Shown here: positions 33,800 to 42,792 of the stretch, one piece after another
Position numbering within the stretch: position 1 is the stretch's first letter
How the letters are laid out: each line of letters starts with the position of its first letter
DNA from: Streptomyces sp. JB150
GTDB taxonomy: Bacteria > Actinomycetota > Actinomycetes > Streptomycetales > Streptomycetaceae
NCBI RefSeq assembly: GCF_011193355.1
Contig: NZ_CP049780.1
Location: 793,180 to 857,179 of the forward strand
Reading direction: 5' to 3'
DNA length: 64,000 bases
Notes under the pieces: model-generated
Databases searched by the model: none
What the model saw: the letters and a program-made list of their open reading frames with translations, nothing else
Told to the model about the DNA's origin: nothing
Position numbers and translations under genes: made by a program

Positions 33800-35080
33800 A
33801 TGACCGCACCGCTGCACGAGACCCACCCGGGCGAGCCGGGGCGCGCGCCGCGCGAGGCGCCCGCGACCGGTCCCGGGCGCGCGCCGCACGAGGCTCACGC
33901 GGCGGTCCCCGGGCGGGTGCTGCCCGACACCCAGCAGGGCATGCGCCGCCGCAACCTGGCCCGCGTGATGCACACCGTCAGCGCCGAGGGGCCGCTCTCC
34001 CGCGCGGCGGTCGCCTCGCGCATCGGGCTGACCCGGGCGGCGGTGTCGACCCTCGTCGACGAGCTGATCCGCACCGGTCTGCTGGAGGAGCTGGGCCCCG
34101 AGCGCCCCGGCCGGGTCGGCCGGCCGGGCTCCGCGCTCGCGGTCAGCGCGCACGGGCCCGCCGGGATCGGCGCGGAGATCGGCGTCGACCACCTCGCGGT
34201 GTGCGCGGTCGACCTGCGCGGCGTAACGCGCGCCCGCGCGGTGCGGCACGGCACGAACCGGGGGCGCGCCCCCGAGCCGGTGCTCGAGGAACTGGCCGGG
34301 CTGGTACGGCAGGTCGTCACCGAGGCGGAGGGCGAGGGACTGTGGCCGGCCGGTCTCACCGTGGCCGTGCCCGGTCTCGTCGCCCGTGACGGCCGTACGG
34401 TCGTCCGCGCCCCCAACCTCGGCTGGCACGACCTCGACCTGGGCGCCCTGCTGCCGTTCGAGGCGGGGCTGGTCGTGGACAACGAGGCCAACCTCGGCGC
34501 GCTGGCCGAACTGTGGCTCGGCGAGGGCACGCCGCCCGACTTCCTGCACGTCTCGGCCGAGATCGGCATCGGTGCCGCGGTCGTCGTCGGCGGCGGCCTG
34601 CTGCGCGGCACGCGCGGCTTCGCGGGCGAGCTGGGCCATGTGCCGGTCCGCCCCGACGGGCCGGAGTGCGCCTGCGGCGGACGCGGCTGCCTGGAGCAGT
34701 ACGCCGGTGAGGAGGCGGTGCTGCGGGCGGCGGGCCTGGAGCCCGGTGAGGACCGGGTCGGGATGCTGGCCGGGCGCGCCGAGGCCGGCGACGAGGACGT
34801 ACGACGGGCCCTGCGCGACGCGGGCGAGGCGCTGGGCATCGCCCTGACCGGCGCGGTCAACCTGCTGGACCCGGAGAGCGTGGTGCTGGGCGGTGCGCTG
34901 GCGGGAGTCGCGCCCTGGCTGCTGCCGTCGCTGCGCTCGGAACTGGCCCGGCGCACGGCCGGCCCGCCCTGCCCGGTGTCCGTCTCCCGGCTCGGCCCGC
35001 AGGGCCCGTTGCTGGGGGCCGCTCACTCGGTGGTCCGGGGGGTGCTGGACGATCCGGCGGCGGTGGCGGGGCGGGCCTGA
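33800..35080 (+). CDS. xylR: ROK family transcriptional regulator, probable xylose repressor
   Basis: The 426-residue protein has an N-terminal winged helix (RRNLARVMHTVSAEGPLSRAAVASRIGLTRAAVSTLV, from about residue 48). A ROK sugar-binding domain follows with the zinc motif CACGGRGCLEQY and the GHVPVRPDG segment. Location directly after xylB predicts repression of the xylA/xylB promoters, relieved by xylose. The first 47 residues are an unusual repetitive Pro/Ala/His extension (GRAPREA, GRAPHEA). The true start might be internal, near the Met in QQGMRRRN, but the GAGGA before ATG 33800 supports the long form. Confidence 0.93.
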   Translation: MTAPLHETHPGEPGRAPREAPATGPGRAPHEAHAAVPGRVLPDTQQGMRRRNLARVMHTVSAEGPLSRAAVASRIGLTRAAVSTLVDELIRTGLLEELGPERPGRVGRPGSALAVSAHGPAGIGAEIGVDHLAVCAVDLRGVTRARAVRHGTNRGRAPEPVLEELAGLVRQVVTEAEGEGLWPAGLTVAVPGLVARDGRTVVRAPNLGWHDLDLGALLPFEAGLVVDNEANLGALAELWLGEGTPPDFLHVSAEIGIGAAVVVGGGLLRGTRGFAGELGHVPVRPDGPECACGGRGCLEQYAGEEAVLRAAGLEPGEDRVGMLAGRAEAGDEDVRRALRDAGEALGIALTGAVNLLDPESVVLGGALAGVAPWLLPSLRSELARRTAGPPCPVSVSRLGPQGPLLGAAHSVVRGVLDDPAAVAGRA

Positions 35081-35132
35081 GAGGGCCGCGAAGTCCTCCA
35101 CCGCCCGCCGATCACCCGTGTGAGTGAGCGAG

Positions 35133-35141
35133 TTGTCCACA
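35133..35141 (+). promoter_or_regulatory. Perfect Streptomyces-type DnaA box (TTGTCCACA)
   Basis: TTGTCCACA lies within GTTGTCCACAAC, itself a near palindrome, in the 221-base spacer between the ROK gene and the acetamidase-like gene. It is isolated, so not an origin. Confidence 0.45.
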
Positions 35142-35301
35142 ACGGCGTTCTCGTCCACGGAAGATCGCCGGGGCCTTCTGCCTGTCACCGAAGCGCCGTA
35201 CCGTGAATCACGCGAGCCGCTCCCGTCGTCCGGCGAAGACGGCGGTGTGCGGAGCGCGTGAGGACTCAGGTGATCCATCGGTCGAGCGGGGGGAACGGCT
35301 C

Positions 35302-36321
35302 ATGTCCGGCGAGCAGACACGCATTCTGACGGTACGGCCCGAACCGGGCGAGTACGCCTGGACGTTCGGCGGCGCGCCGCCCGTCGCCCGGATCGCACCG
35401 GGCACGGTGCTCGACCTCTACACGGAGGACTGCTTCGCCGGGCGGGTGCGCTCGGAGAAGGACCTGGTGTCGGAGGTGTGCGAGTTCCCGTTCCTCAACC
35501 CGCAGACGGGACCGTTCCACGTCGAGGGCGCCGAGCCCGGGGACACGGTCGCGGTGCACTTCGTGTCCATCGAACCGGCCCGGGACTGGGCCGCGTCGAC
35601 GACCGTGCCGCTGTTCGGCGCGCTCACCTCGACGGCCGCCACGGCCACCTTGCAGCCCCCGCTGCCGGAGATTGTGTGGATCTGGCAGCTGGACCGGACC
35701 CGACGGACGGCGCTGTTCCGGGCGCACGACAGTGACATCGAGATCGAGCTGCCCCTCGATCCGATGCACGGCACCGTCGGGGTGGCCCCGGCCAACCTGG
35801 AGGTCCGCTCCGCGCTCGTGCCCGACGCGCACGGCGGCAACATGGACACGCCGGAGATGCGGGCCGGCGTCACCTGCTATCTCGGCGTGAACGTCGAGGG
35901 AGCGCTGCTCAGCCTCGGCGACGGGCACGCGCGGCAGGGCGAGGGCGAGACCTGCGGCGTGGCCGTCGAGTGCGCGATGAACACGGTGGTGATCGTCGAA
36001 CTCCTCAAGGGGCTGCACACACCGTGGCCGCGCATCGAGTCGGACACCCACATCATCTCCACGGGCTCCGCCCGTCCGCTGGAGGACGCGTTCCGGATAT
36101 CCCAGCTGGACCTGGTGCGGTGGCTGGTCCGCGACTACGGGTTCAGCGAGCTGGACGCCTACCAGTTCACGACCCAGGCCGTGGAATCACCGCTGGCCAA
36201 CGTGTGCGACACGAACTACACCTGCGTGGCCAAGCTGCGCAAGGAATGGCTCCCGGCCCGCGAGACTCACCGCGGACTGCACGCCCGGCTGCGCGAGACG
36301 GCGGCGACGCTGCGGGGCTGA
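35302..36321 (+). CDS. Acetamidase/formamidase family protein
   Basis: ATG 35302 follows GGGGGGAA and gives 339 residues. Family landmarks are GPFHVEGAEPGDTVAVHFVSIEP near residue 71, DPMHGTVGVAP, HGGNMDTPEM, YLGVNVEGALLSLGDGHARQGEGE and the C-terminal VCDTNYTCVAKLRKEWLP. These proteins hydrolyse short amides to ammonia and acid with a metal-assisted Asp/His/Glu site. The exact amide cannot be predicted. The N-terminal extension in the same frame before 35302 has no family match. The Tat-type amidase gene follows after 49 bases. Confidence 0.9.
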   Translation: MSGEQTRILTVRPEPGEYAWTFGGAPPVARIAPGTVLDLYTEDCFAGRVRSEKDLVSEVCEFPFLNPQTGPFHVEGAEPGDTVAVHFVSIEPARDWAASTTVPLFGALTSTAATATLQPPLPEIVWIWQLDRTRRTALFRAHDSDIEIELPLDPMHGTVGVAPANLEVRSALVPDAHGGNMDTPEMRAGVTCYLGVNVEGALLSLGDGHARQGEGETCGVAVECAMNTVVIVELLKGLHTPWPRIESDTHIISTGSARPLEDAFRISQLDLVRWLVRDYGFSELDAYQFTTQAVESPLANVCDTNYTCVAKLRKEWLPARETHRGLHARLRETAATLRG

Positions 36322-36370
36322 TCCCGCGCGCCGTACCGTCTCGCGCAGAGCAGTCGAAAGGCACTCCCCC

Positions 36371-36970
36371 ATGGAACGGGCACGACCGCTCCCCGGCCGG
36401 CGACGGCTCCTGCGAGGCGCCGCCCTCGCCGCCGTCCCGTACGCGCTGCTGCCCCGGACGCGGGCCGACGCGCGGACCCCCGCCCCCGACCGTCCGCTCG
36501 CCGTCTGGCACCCGGCGCACACCGCCAACTACACGCCGGCGAACCGGCCCACGAGCCACCCCGTCGACTTCGTGGTCATCCACGTCACCCAGGCGTCCTA
36601 CTCGACCACCCTGGGCGTCTTCCAGAACCGCAGGAAGCAGGTGTCCGCGCATTACGTGGTGCGCTCGGCCGACGGCGGTCTCGCGCAGTGCGTCCGCGAG
36701 TCCGACATCGCCTGGCACGCGGGCAACTGGGACTACAACACCCGCAGCATCGGCATCGAACACGAGGGCTGGGTGGACCGGCCCGGCTACTTCACCGACG
36801 CCCTCTACGAGCGGTCGGCCCGGCTCACCGCGTCGATCTGCGACAAGTACGGAGTCCCGAAGGACCGCGCGCACATCATCGCGCACTACGAGGTCCCGGG
36901 CTCCGACCACACCGATCCGGGGCCGTACTGGGACTGGAGACGGTACATGCGGCTCGTCAACCGCGCCTGA
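36371..36970 (+). CDS. Exported N-acetylmuramoyl-L-alanine amidase, Amidase_2 type
   Basis: The 199-residue protein has a Tat-like signal (GRRRLLRGAALAAVPYALLP, residues 9-28) and an Amidase_2 domain. Expected zinc ligands are H71 (VVIHVTQ), H172 (IIAHYEVPG) and D182 (HTDPGPYWDW). E130 in IGIEHEG is a conserved helper. It cleaves the bond between MurNAc and L-Ala in peptidoglycan outside the membrane. At this size it lacks any wall-binding domain. The twin arginine is in a run of three (RRR) without the classic S/T, so Sec export is an alternative. Confidence 0.92.
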   Translation: MERARPLPGRRRLLRGAALAAVPYALLPRTRADARTPAPDRPLAVWHPAHTANYTPANRPTSHPVDFVVIHVTQASYSTTLGVFQNRRKQVSAHYVVRSADGGLAQCVRESDIAWHAGNWDYNTRSIGIEHEGWVDRPGYFTDALYERSARLTASICDKYGVPKDRAHIIAHYEVPGSDHTDPGPYWDWRRYMRLVNRA

Positions 36971-37154
36971 CCCGGGCCCGCGCCGGGTGAGCACGGTCGA
37001 AACGGTTGTCGGAGCGCACGGCCGGAGTGACGATGTTGCGAGCCGTGCCCACCCCATCACGGCACGGCCCCGCCGTTCCACCGCGTGGCGATCGCAGTGC
37101 ACCGCACCGCAGTTCAGTACGCCCGCCAGCCGCATCGTCTTCCGGGAGGCCGAG

Positions 37155-38603
37155 GTGACCGATCCCTGGGTGGCTCTGGAGCCGGGAGCCGACCCTGCCG
37201 AGCGCGCGCGGATCCTGCGTCGCGCGCACGAGACGTTCAACCGGGCGGGCACCGTGCCCCGGCCCGTGCGGTCCGTCGTCGCCGACTCGTGGCGGCGGTC
37301 CGCGCGGGCCGGAGTCGGACCGGACGGCGGCGCGAGCGTGGAGCTGACCGACGGCGACCTCGGCGCCTACCGGGCGGACCATCCGCTGGCCCGGGTGATG
37401 CCGCTGTGCCGGGAACTGATGAGCTCGTTCGCCGTGGACGGGGAACACCTGCTCGCGGTGTGCGACGCCCACGGCCGGCTGCTGTGGGTCGAGGGCCACC
37501 CGGCGACCCGGCGGCAGGCGGGGCGGATGAACTTCGTACCGGGCGCCCGGTGGGCGGAGAGCGCGGTGGGGACCAACGCCCCGGGCACGGCGGTCGCCCT
37601 CGACCGGCCGGTGCAGGTCTTCGCGGCGGAGCACTTCGTGCGCCGGGTCCAGTCCTGGACCTGCGCGGCGGCGCCGGTGCACGATCCGCGCACCGGGCGG
37701 GTGCTCGGGGCCGTGGACATCACCGGCGGCGACGGACTGGCGCACCCGCACAGCCTGGCGTTCGTCCAGGCGGTCGCCCGGGCCGCCGAGTCCCAGCTGG
37801 CGCTGCTCGATCCCAGACCACCCGCGCGGGACGCCGTGGAGTTGTCCGCGCTGGGCCGGGACCAGGCCTTGCTGCTCGCGGGGGGCCGCCGGATCCGGCT
37901 GAGCCGCCGGCACAGCGAGATCATGGTGCTGCTCGCCCGGCACCCGGAGGGACTGACCGGCGACGAACTGCTGGTGGCGCTGTACGACGACGAGTCGGTG
38001 ACGCCGGTGACGCTGCGCGCCGAACTGGCCCGGCTGCGCCGGATACTGGGCGACGGGCTGCTGGCGTCGCGGCCGTACCGGCTGACCGTCCGGGTCGAGT
38101 CGGACATCGCCGTGGTCGAGCGGCGGCTGGAGTATGGCGCCGTGACCGCGGCCGCCACGGCCTACGCCGGGCCGCTGCTGCCCGCGTCCCGGGCCCCGGC
38201 GGTGGTGCGGCTCAGGCACCGGCTGGCGGACGGGCTGCGCGCGGCCCTCATCGCCCGCCGGGACCCCGACCTGCTCGCCGACTGGGTGCACGCGCCGTGG
38301 GGCGAGGACGACGTGGACGCTTGGCGGGCGCTGGCCGCGGTGCGGCCGACGGCATCGGTGCGGGCGCGGCTGGCCGCACTCGACGCGGAACTGGCGGCAC
38401 CGTCGCCCGAGCCCGTCCGGCGGCCCGGTGCGCGGCTCGGTCCACCACCTGGCCCGCCGGGCCCTCAGGAACCGTTCGCCAGAGGCATCCGGCCGGTGTT
38501 CGGTCCGGACGGGGCTGCGGGGAGCAAGACGGCGGCCGGCACGGCGGGGGTCGACATGCGAACGCTCCGCGGCAACGGGCCTGGAACGTCAGGACCGGCG
38601 TGA
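37155..38603 (+). CDS. GAF-domain transcriptional regulator with OmpR-like C-terminal domain
   Basis: GTG 37155 follows GGGAGG with good spacing, giving 482 residues. The start (ARILRRAHETFNRAG, PRPVRSVVADSWRRSARAGV) is that of AcoR-type GAF regulators, followed by a GAF region (about 70-215) with WAESAVGTNAPGTAVALDRP and QVFAAEHFV. In place of the AAA domain there is a winged-helix segment (LSRRHSEIMVLLARHPEGLTG, LRAELARLRRILG). Such genes usually sit next to the aldehyde dehydrogenase they control, as here at 39378. The C-terminus is a disordered Pro/Gly tail. Confidence 0.88.
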   Translation: MTDPWVALEPGADPAERARILRRAHETFNRAGTVPRPVRSVVADSWRRSARAGVGPDGGASVELTDGDLGAYRADHPLARVMPLCRELMSSFAVDGEHLLAVCDAHGRLLWVEGHPATRRQAGRMNFVPGARWAESAVGTNAPGTAVALDRPVQVFAAEHFVRRVQSWTCAAAPVHDPRTGRVLGAVDITGGDGLAHPHSLAFVQAVARAAESQLALLDPRPPARDAVELSALGRDQALLLAGGRRIRLSRRHSEIMVLLARHPEGLTGDELLVALYDDESVTPVTLRAELARLRRILGDGLLASRPYRLTVRVESDIAVVERRLEYGAVTAAATAYAGPLLPASRAPAVVRLRHRLADGLRAALIARRDPDLLADWVHAPWGEDDVDAWRALAAVRPTASVRARLAALDAELAAPSPEPVRRPGARLGPPPGPPGPQEPFARGIRPVFGPDGAAGSKTAAGTAGVDMRTLRGNGPGTSGPA

Positions 38604-38681
38604 CCTCGCACCGTATGAGGCAACGCCCCATGGCGGTTGAGACCCTGAGCCGTGCCGCGGGGTGGGCGGTTGGACTGGTGG

Positions 38682-39213
38682 TCAGAACGCGGACTGCGAG
38701 GGCGGCCGTGCTGCCAGGGTCAGATGCTCCTGGGCCTTCGCCACGTTCGCGGCCAGGCAGCGATCGAATCGGGCACCAGCCGGTGATCCGTCCAGGGTTC
38801 GTACGCGGCCCGTCGCTGCTGAACCGTCTCCCAGGTCGGCTCCTCGAAGCCCACGATGCCTCGGGACCGGCGTTCCAGTCGTTGGCGGTGTACCCGCGAG
38901 TCGGAGCACACCACCTCGATGAACGCCACGGGCACCCGGTGCCGGTCGGCCAGCACCCGCCACTGCCGACGGGCCGCCCCCACCGCGTTGACGGCCGTCG
39001 ACGATCACGGTCTGGCCCAGCGCCGGCACGCCATCGGCCACCGCCTCGGCGACGAGGTAGGCCGCCAGGCGGCTGACCGCGGTCCACACCGGCACGCCAC
39101 ATCGCCGCCTCGACCGGGTCGACCGACACCACCGCGGCGGGCAGCGCCCGCCCCAGCCCCTCGGCGAGCGCACTCCTTCCCGCCGCGGGCAGACCGGCCC
39201 TCACGATCAGCAT
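38682..39213 (-). pseudogene. Broken AAA-family small kinase (zeta/AAA_33-like)
   Basis: From ATG 39213 the minus strand reads MLIVRAGLPAAGRSALAEGL, with R in place of the P-loop Lys, then VVSVDPVEAAMWRAG. It shifts frame to LAAYLVAEAVADGVPALGQTVIVD (near 39085), then to RRQWRVLADRHRVPVAFIEVVCSD and GFEEPTWETVQQRRAAYEPW (near 38990), then to LAANVAKAQEHLTL (near 38765). Together they cover a whole AAA_33 kinase of about 175 residues. Three frame changes plus the P-loop change mean it is dead. It lies between the GAF regulator and its likely target gene. Confidence 0.85.
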
Positions 39214-39377
39214 GACGGCACTGTCGCATACCCACCTCTTCCTGCCGCACCGGCAGCCGACCTGATGCTCGAAGGACAGGCCTCGAACGCAACGTAACCG
39301 CAACGTCCGTCTCCCTACCCTCCCGAACCGAGAGCCGTCCGACGGCGGGCGGCACCGCACCAGGAGGCTGGCCCAGC

Positions 39378-40901
39378 ATGACCCGTTACGCGGCACCCGG
39401 CACACCGGACGCGATCGTCTCCTACCAGGCGCGCTACGACCACTTCATCGGCGGCGAGTACGTGCCGCCGGCCCGCGGTCGGTACTTCGAGAACCCCAGC
39501 CCGGTCAACGGCCAGCCGTTCACCGAGGTGGCGCGAGGGACCGCGGAGGACGTGGAGCGGGCCCTGGACGCGGCGCACGCCGCTGCGCCCGCGTGGGGAC
39601 GCCGTTCGGCGACCGAGCGTTCGGACATCCTGCTGAAGATCGCCGACCGGATGGAGGCACATCTGGAGCAGCTGGCCGTCGCCGAGAGCTGGGAGAACGG
39701 CAAGCCGGTCCGGGAGACGCTGGCCGCGGACATCCCGCTGGCCATCGACCACTTCCGCTACTTCGCGGGCGCGGTCCGCGCGCAGGAGGGCTCGATCGCG
39801 GAGCTGGACGACGACACGGTGGCGTACCACTTCCACGAGCCGCTGGGCGTGGTGGCACAGATCATCCCCTGGAACTTCCCGATCCTGATGGCGGCCTGGA
39901 AGCTGGCGCCGGCCCTCGCGGCGGGCAACGCGGTCGTCCTCAAGCCCGCCGAACAGACGCCGGCGTCCGTGCACTACTGGCTGAGCCTGGTGGCGGATCT
40001 GCTGCCGCCGGGCGTGGTGAACGTCGTCAACGGTTTCGGCGAGGAGGCGGGCAAGCCGCTGGCCTCCAGCCCGCGGGTGGCGAAGGTCGCCTTCACCGGG
40101 GAGACGTCGACGGGGCGGCTGATCATGCAGTACGCGGCGGAGCACCTGAAGCCGGTCACGCTGGAGCTGGGGGGCAAGTCCCCCAACATCTTCTTCGACG
40201 ACGTCTGGGAGAAGGACGACGATCTGCGGGACAAGGCGCTCGAGGGCTTCACGATGTTCGCCCTGAACCAGGGTGAGGTGTGCACCTGCCCGTCCCGGGG
40301 CCTGATCCAGCGCGGTGCCTACCCCGACTTCCTGGAGGCGGCGATCGCCCGCACGGAGCAGATCAAGGCCGGGCACCCGCTCGACACGGACACGATGATC
40401 GGCGCGCAGGCCTCCGGCGACCAGCTCTCGAAGATCCTCTCCTACCTCGACATCGGCCGGCAGGAGGGCGCGAAGGTCCTCACCGGCGGCGAACGGCTGG
40501 AGCTCGACGGCGAACTGAAGGGCGGCTATTACGTCCAGCCGACCATCTTTGAGGGCGACAACCGGATGCGCGTCTTCCAGGAGGAGATCTTCGGGCCGGT
40601 GGTGTCGGTGACGTCGTTCGACGACTTCGACGACGCCATGAAGATCGCCAACGACACGCTGTACGGCCTCGGCGCCGGGGTGTGGACCCGCGACATCAAC
40701 ACCGCCTACCGCGCCGGACGCGCCATCCAGGCGGGCCGCGTCTGGACGAACTGCTACCACACCTACCCGGCACACGCCGCGTTCGGCGGCTACAAGCAGT
40801 CGGGCATCGGCCGTGAGGGACACAAGATGATGCTGGAGCACTACCAGCAGACGAAGAACCTCCTGGTTTCCTACTCGCCGCGGAAACTGGGCTTCTTCTA
40901 G
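39378..40901 (+). CDS. NAD-dependent aldehyde dehydrogenase, AldB/ExaC/ThcA type
   Basis: The 507-residue ALDH has the catalytic Cys at C302 in [11 protein letters not shown] and the general base Glu at E263 in LELGGKSPN. It also has the NAD-binding [23 protein letters not shown] and FTGETSTG motifs. It is closest in pattern to the AldB/acetaldehyde dehydrogenase II and ThcA group, oxidising acetaldehyde or similar aldehydes to acids. The upstream GAF regulator is its probable activator, as in AcoR/ExaC-type systems. An inverted repeat starting seven bases after the stop may terminate it. Confidence 0.96.
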   Translation: MTRYAAPGTPDAIVSYQARYDHFIGGEYVPPARGRYFENPSPVNGQPFTEVARGTAEDVERALDAAHAAAPAWGRRSATERSDILLKIADRMEAHLEQLAVAESWENGKPVRETLAADIPLAIDHFRYFAGAVRAQEGSIAELDDDTVAYHFHEPLGVVAQIIPWNFPILMAAWKLAPALAAGNAVVLKPAEQTPASVHYWLSLVADLLPPGVVNVVNGFGEEAGKPLASSPRVAKVAFTGETSTGRLIMQYAAEHLKPVTLELGGKSPNIFFDDVWEKDDDLRDKALEGFTMFALNQGEVCTCPSRGLIQRGAYPDFLEAAIARTEQIKAGHPLDTDTMIGAQASGDQLSKILSYLDIGRQEGAKVLTGGERLELDGELKGGYYVQPTIFEGDNRMRVFQEEIFGPVVSVTSFDDFDDAMKIANDTLYGLGAGVWTRDINTAYRAGRAIQAGRVWTNCYHTYPAHAAFGGYKQSGIGREGHKMMLEHYQQTKNLLVSYSPRKLGFF

Positions 40902-40907
40902 AACGCG

Positions 40908-40967
40908 GCGCGAGGGCGCCTGTCCTGGGCAGTTGGCGGTCGGGCAGTTACCCGGCATGCGCCCTCG
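40908..40967 (+). terminator. Possible terminator of aldehyde dehydrogenase gene
   Basis: CGAGGGCGC (40911-40919) pairs with GCGCCCTCG (40959-40967), extended loosely by GCG on both sides. The loop is long (39 bases) and carries a direct repeat of GGGCAGTT, so termination strength is doubtful. Confidence 0.35.
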
Positions 40968-41243
40968 TGCGCGCCCGCGAAGCGCAGGGCCGGCAGAAAA
41001 AGGGCTGTGCCCGTCCCGAAGAACATTGCGCTTCGGATAAACGAAAACTGTGCCCGCGAATCGAGGTTTCCGCAGAGTGGGCTTCTTCACCCCACGCAAA
41101 CCGCCTCAGCATGCTACTGTCGATGTCAGTTGCAGTTGTGGTTCCCGAAACTTCAAGCGCTGTCCAGACGGCTTCCGAGCCGCTGGAGGCGCTTTTGTAC
41201 CGCCGGTCTTTTCCGGACGGGGTGATCATCGCGGCGACACGGA

Positions 41244-41274
41244 GGTCCGCGCAGTGCGGACCCCGATGCACTGC
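41244..41274 (+). promoter_or_regulatory. Two-state hairpin in cold-shock leader
   Basis: GGTCCGC (41244-41250) pairs perfectly with GCGGACC (41256-41262). Overlapping it, GCAGTGC (41251-41257) pairs perfectly with GCACTGC (41268-41274). The two stems share bases, so only one can form. The second ends six bases before the AAAGGAG ribosome site (41280-41286). Such mutually exclusive folds are how the E. coli cspA leader senses cold; the role here is inferred. Confidence 0.5.
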
Positions 41275-41293
41275 CCCCTAAAGGAGAAATGAC

Positions 41294-41497
41294 ATGGCTA
41301 CTGGCACCGTGAAGTGGTTCAACGCGGAAAAGGGCTTCGGCTTCATCGAGCAGGACGGTGGCGGCGCCGACGTGTTCGCCCACTACTCGAACATCGTCGC
41401 CTCCGGCTTCCGTGAGCTGCTCGAAGGTCAGAAGGTGAGCTTCGACATCGCGCAGGGCCAGAAGGGCCCGACGGCCGAGAACATCGTTCCCGCCTGA
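41294..41497 (+). CDS. Cold-shock protein, CspA family
   Basis: The 67-residue single cold-shock domain has RNP-1 ([10 protein letters not shown]) and RNP-2 (DVFAHYSNI) and the usual start [14 protein letters not shown]. It binds single-stranded RNA and DNA, melts mRNA secondary structure and is typically abundant in Streptomyces. AAAGGAG lies seven bases before ATG 41294. It has a long leader with two competing hairpins and a very strong terminator 18 bases after the stop, so it is a single-gene transcript. Confidence 0.97.
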   Translation: MATGTVKWFNAEKGFGFIEQDGGGADVFAHYSNIVASGFRELLEGQKVSFDIAQGQKGPTAENIVPA

Positions 41498-41515
41498 CGC
41501 TGACGCGCACTCTGT

Positions 41516-41553
41516 AGCTGGGACCCGCACCTCGAGGGGTGCGGGTCCCAGCT
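41516..41553 (+). terminator. Strong terminator of cold-shock gene
   Basis: A perfect 16-bp stem, AGCTGGGACCCGCACC (41516-41531) with GGTGCGGGTCCCAGCT (41538-41553), has a six-base loop and is followed by ATTCG. It works in either orientation. Confidence 0.88.
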
Positions 41554-41713
41554 ATTCGCATGTGTCGCCATGGATTATGGATGGATCTCTTCACCCATGT
41601 CAGCGCCTGCGCTGCACAGACTTCTGCCTGCCGTATCCACTTTTACTTTCGCGATGGCGCGCCCATTCTCGCATTCCCCGTGCCGCCAATGGCTGCGATA
41701 ACCGCGTGGTCGA

Positions 41714-42073
41714 TCAGTGGTCGGAATAGCTGAAGTCGCCCACGGTCCACGCGCTGACGTCCTCGATCGCGACGCGGTACATCCCGCCCGTCTCCGGGAT
41801 ACCCACCGTGCCCTGCAGGATCCGGGCGACATGGAAGTGCAGATGTGTGGGCGGTCCGTCCTTCTTCTCGGGGGTGTCGAAGACGGCGGCGAACTCGCTC
41901 AGGTCGGCGGAGTCCGTCAGCACCTCCGCGACCCTCTTCCTCCACACCGCTTCGGGAGCCAGGCGACCGGTGATGACAGCGCCGCTGGTCACCACGGTCA
42001 GGGACATCTGATTGCTCTGCCCGGACTCCACTTGGGCCGCGATGTCGATGATCAGCTCGTCAGGCTTCGGCAT
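41714..42073 (-). CDS. Conserved hypothetical protein, possibly GvpU-like
   Basis: ATG 42073 gives 119 residues starting MPKPDELIIDIAAQVESG. The core LTVVTSGAVITGRLAPEAVW resembles the beta-strand region of GvpU-type accessory proteins. The C-terminal half (PPTHLHFHVARILQGTVGIPETG, YRVAIEDVSAWTVGDF) is distinctive but not assigned. No membrane segment is visible. No gas-vesicle structural gene is in the window, so a gas-vesicle role is only a possibility. It is followed upstream, in the same direction, by a MerR gene 227 bases away. The ribosome site is weak. Confidence 0.72.
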   Translation of the reverse strand: MPKPDELIIDIAAQVESGQSNQMSLTVVTSGAVITGRLAPEAVWRKRVAEVLTDSADLSEFAAVFDTPEKKDGPPTHLHFHVARILQGTVGIPETGGMYRVAIEDVSAWTVGDFSYSDH

Positions 42074-42300
42074 GAGATCGCATTCTATGCACCGGCCGGA
42101 CCTGGCTGCTCGGGCGGTCCCGCTTTCGGGCGGGCCGCAGTCGAGCCGACGCCGCTGCGGATCGAGACGACGCCGCTGCGGGTCGGGAACGCCGCCGACT
42201 GACAGCGGCAGGCTGACGGCCAGTACGAGCCGGCCACTGCGGGCCTGTACCGCCGGGCCTTGCCGCGCCGGCGGTCGGGCCACCTCGGGGCGCCTCGCCG

Positions 42301-42645
42301 TCAGGCCGAGGACTTCGACCGTGTCTCGCGGCTTTCCGCGCGCAGTCGTTCGTTGATGCGCTGGGCCTCTTCGAGCTGGTCCTCGAGGATGATGATGCGG
42401 CAGGCGGCCTCGATGGGGGTGCCTTGGTCGACGAGTTCGCGGGCGCGGGCGGCGATGCGCAGTTGGTAGCGGGAGTAGCGACGATGGCCGCCCTGCGAGC
42501 GCAGCGGGGTGATCAGGCGGTGCTCGCCCAGGGCGCGGAGGAAGGCGGGGGTGGTGCCGAGCATCTCGGCGGCCCGGCCCATGGTGTAGGCGGGGTAGTC
42601 GTCGTCGTCGAGGTTGTCGACGGGACGGGGTGTGCCTGGGGGCAT
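42301..42645 (-). CDS. MerR-like transcriptional regulator
   Basis: ATG 42645 follows GAAGAGG and gives 114 residues. After an acidic start (DNLDDDDYPA) there is a MerR winged helix: YTMGRAAEMLGTTPAFLRALGEHRLITPLRSQGGHRRYSRYQL. A dimerisation helix follows (EAACRIIILEDQLEEAQRINERL), so no effector-binding domain is present. This compact form is common next to stress genes in actinobacteria. A perfect 32-base palindrome lies 67 bases upstream and could be its own operator. It probably regulates itself and perhaps the GvpU-like gene downstream. Confidence 0.85.
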   Translation of the reverse strand: MPPGTPRPVDNLDDDDYPAYTMGRAAEMLGTTPAFLRALGEHRLITPLRSQGGHRRYSRYQLRIAARARELVDQGTPIEAACRIIILEDQLEEAQRINERLRAESRETRSKSSA

Positions 42646-42711
42646 AGACCTCTTCTTCCGGGGACGCGTCGGGGGGCCCCCGGGGGCGGGAGGGCCCCGG
42701 GGCCGGGGCGG

Positions 42712-42743
42712 GGGGCCCGGGTGCCGTACGGCACCCGGGCCCC
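42712..42743. promoter_or_regulatory. Perfect 32-base palindrome upstream of MerR gene
   Basis: The 16 bases at 42712-42727 (GGGGCCCGGGTGCCGT) are exactly complementary to 42728-42743 with no spacer. It sits in an extreme GC block (about 42670-42745). Being spacerless, it suits a dimeric protein or a cruciform more than an RNA hairpin terminator. Confidence 0.6.
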
Positions 42744-42792
42744 GAGCTTTCCACACCATCTACCGGCAGACTGCTGTACCGGCCTTCTGTGT

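Larger units (their letters stand above)
40902..41293. other. Intergenic region with aldehyde dehydrogenase terminator candidate and cold-shock leader
   Basis: No gene is supported. The first 70 bases hold a long inverted repeat. The stretch from about 41030 is less GC-rich than its surroundings and probably contains the cold-shock promoter and a long leader. The last 50 bases contain two competing hairpins. Confidence 0.5.

Noticed and set aside
35970..37154. In-frame extension upstream of the GAF regulator
   Set aside because: It reads through the acetamidase-like and amidase genes in another frame; GTG 37155 has a proper ribosome site.
41714..42073. A gas-vesicle cluster suggested by the GvpU-like gene
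   Set aside because: No gvpA, gvpF or other vesicle gene occurs anywhere in the window.
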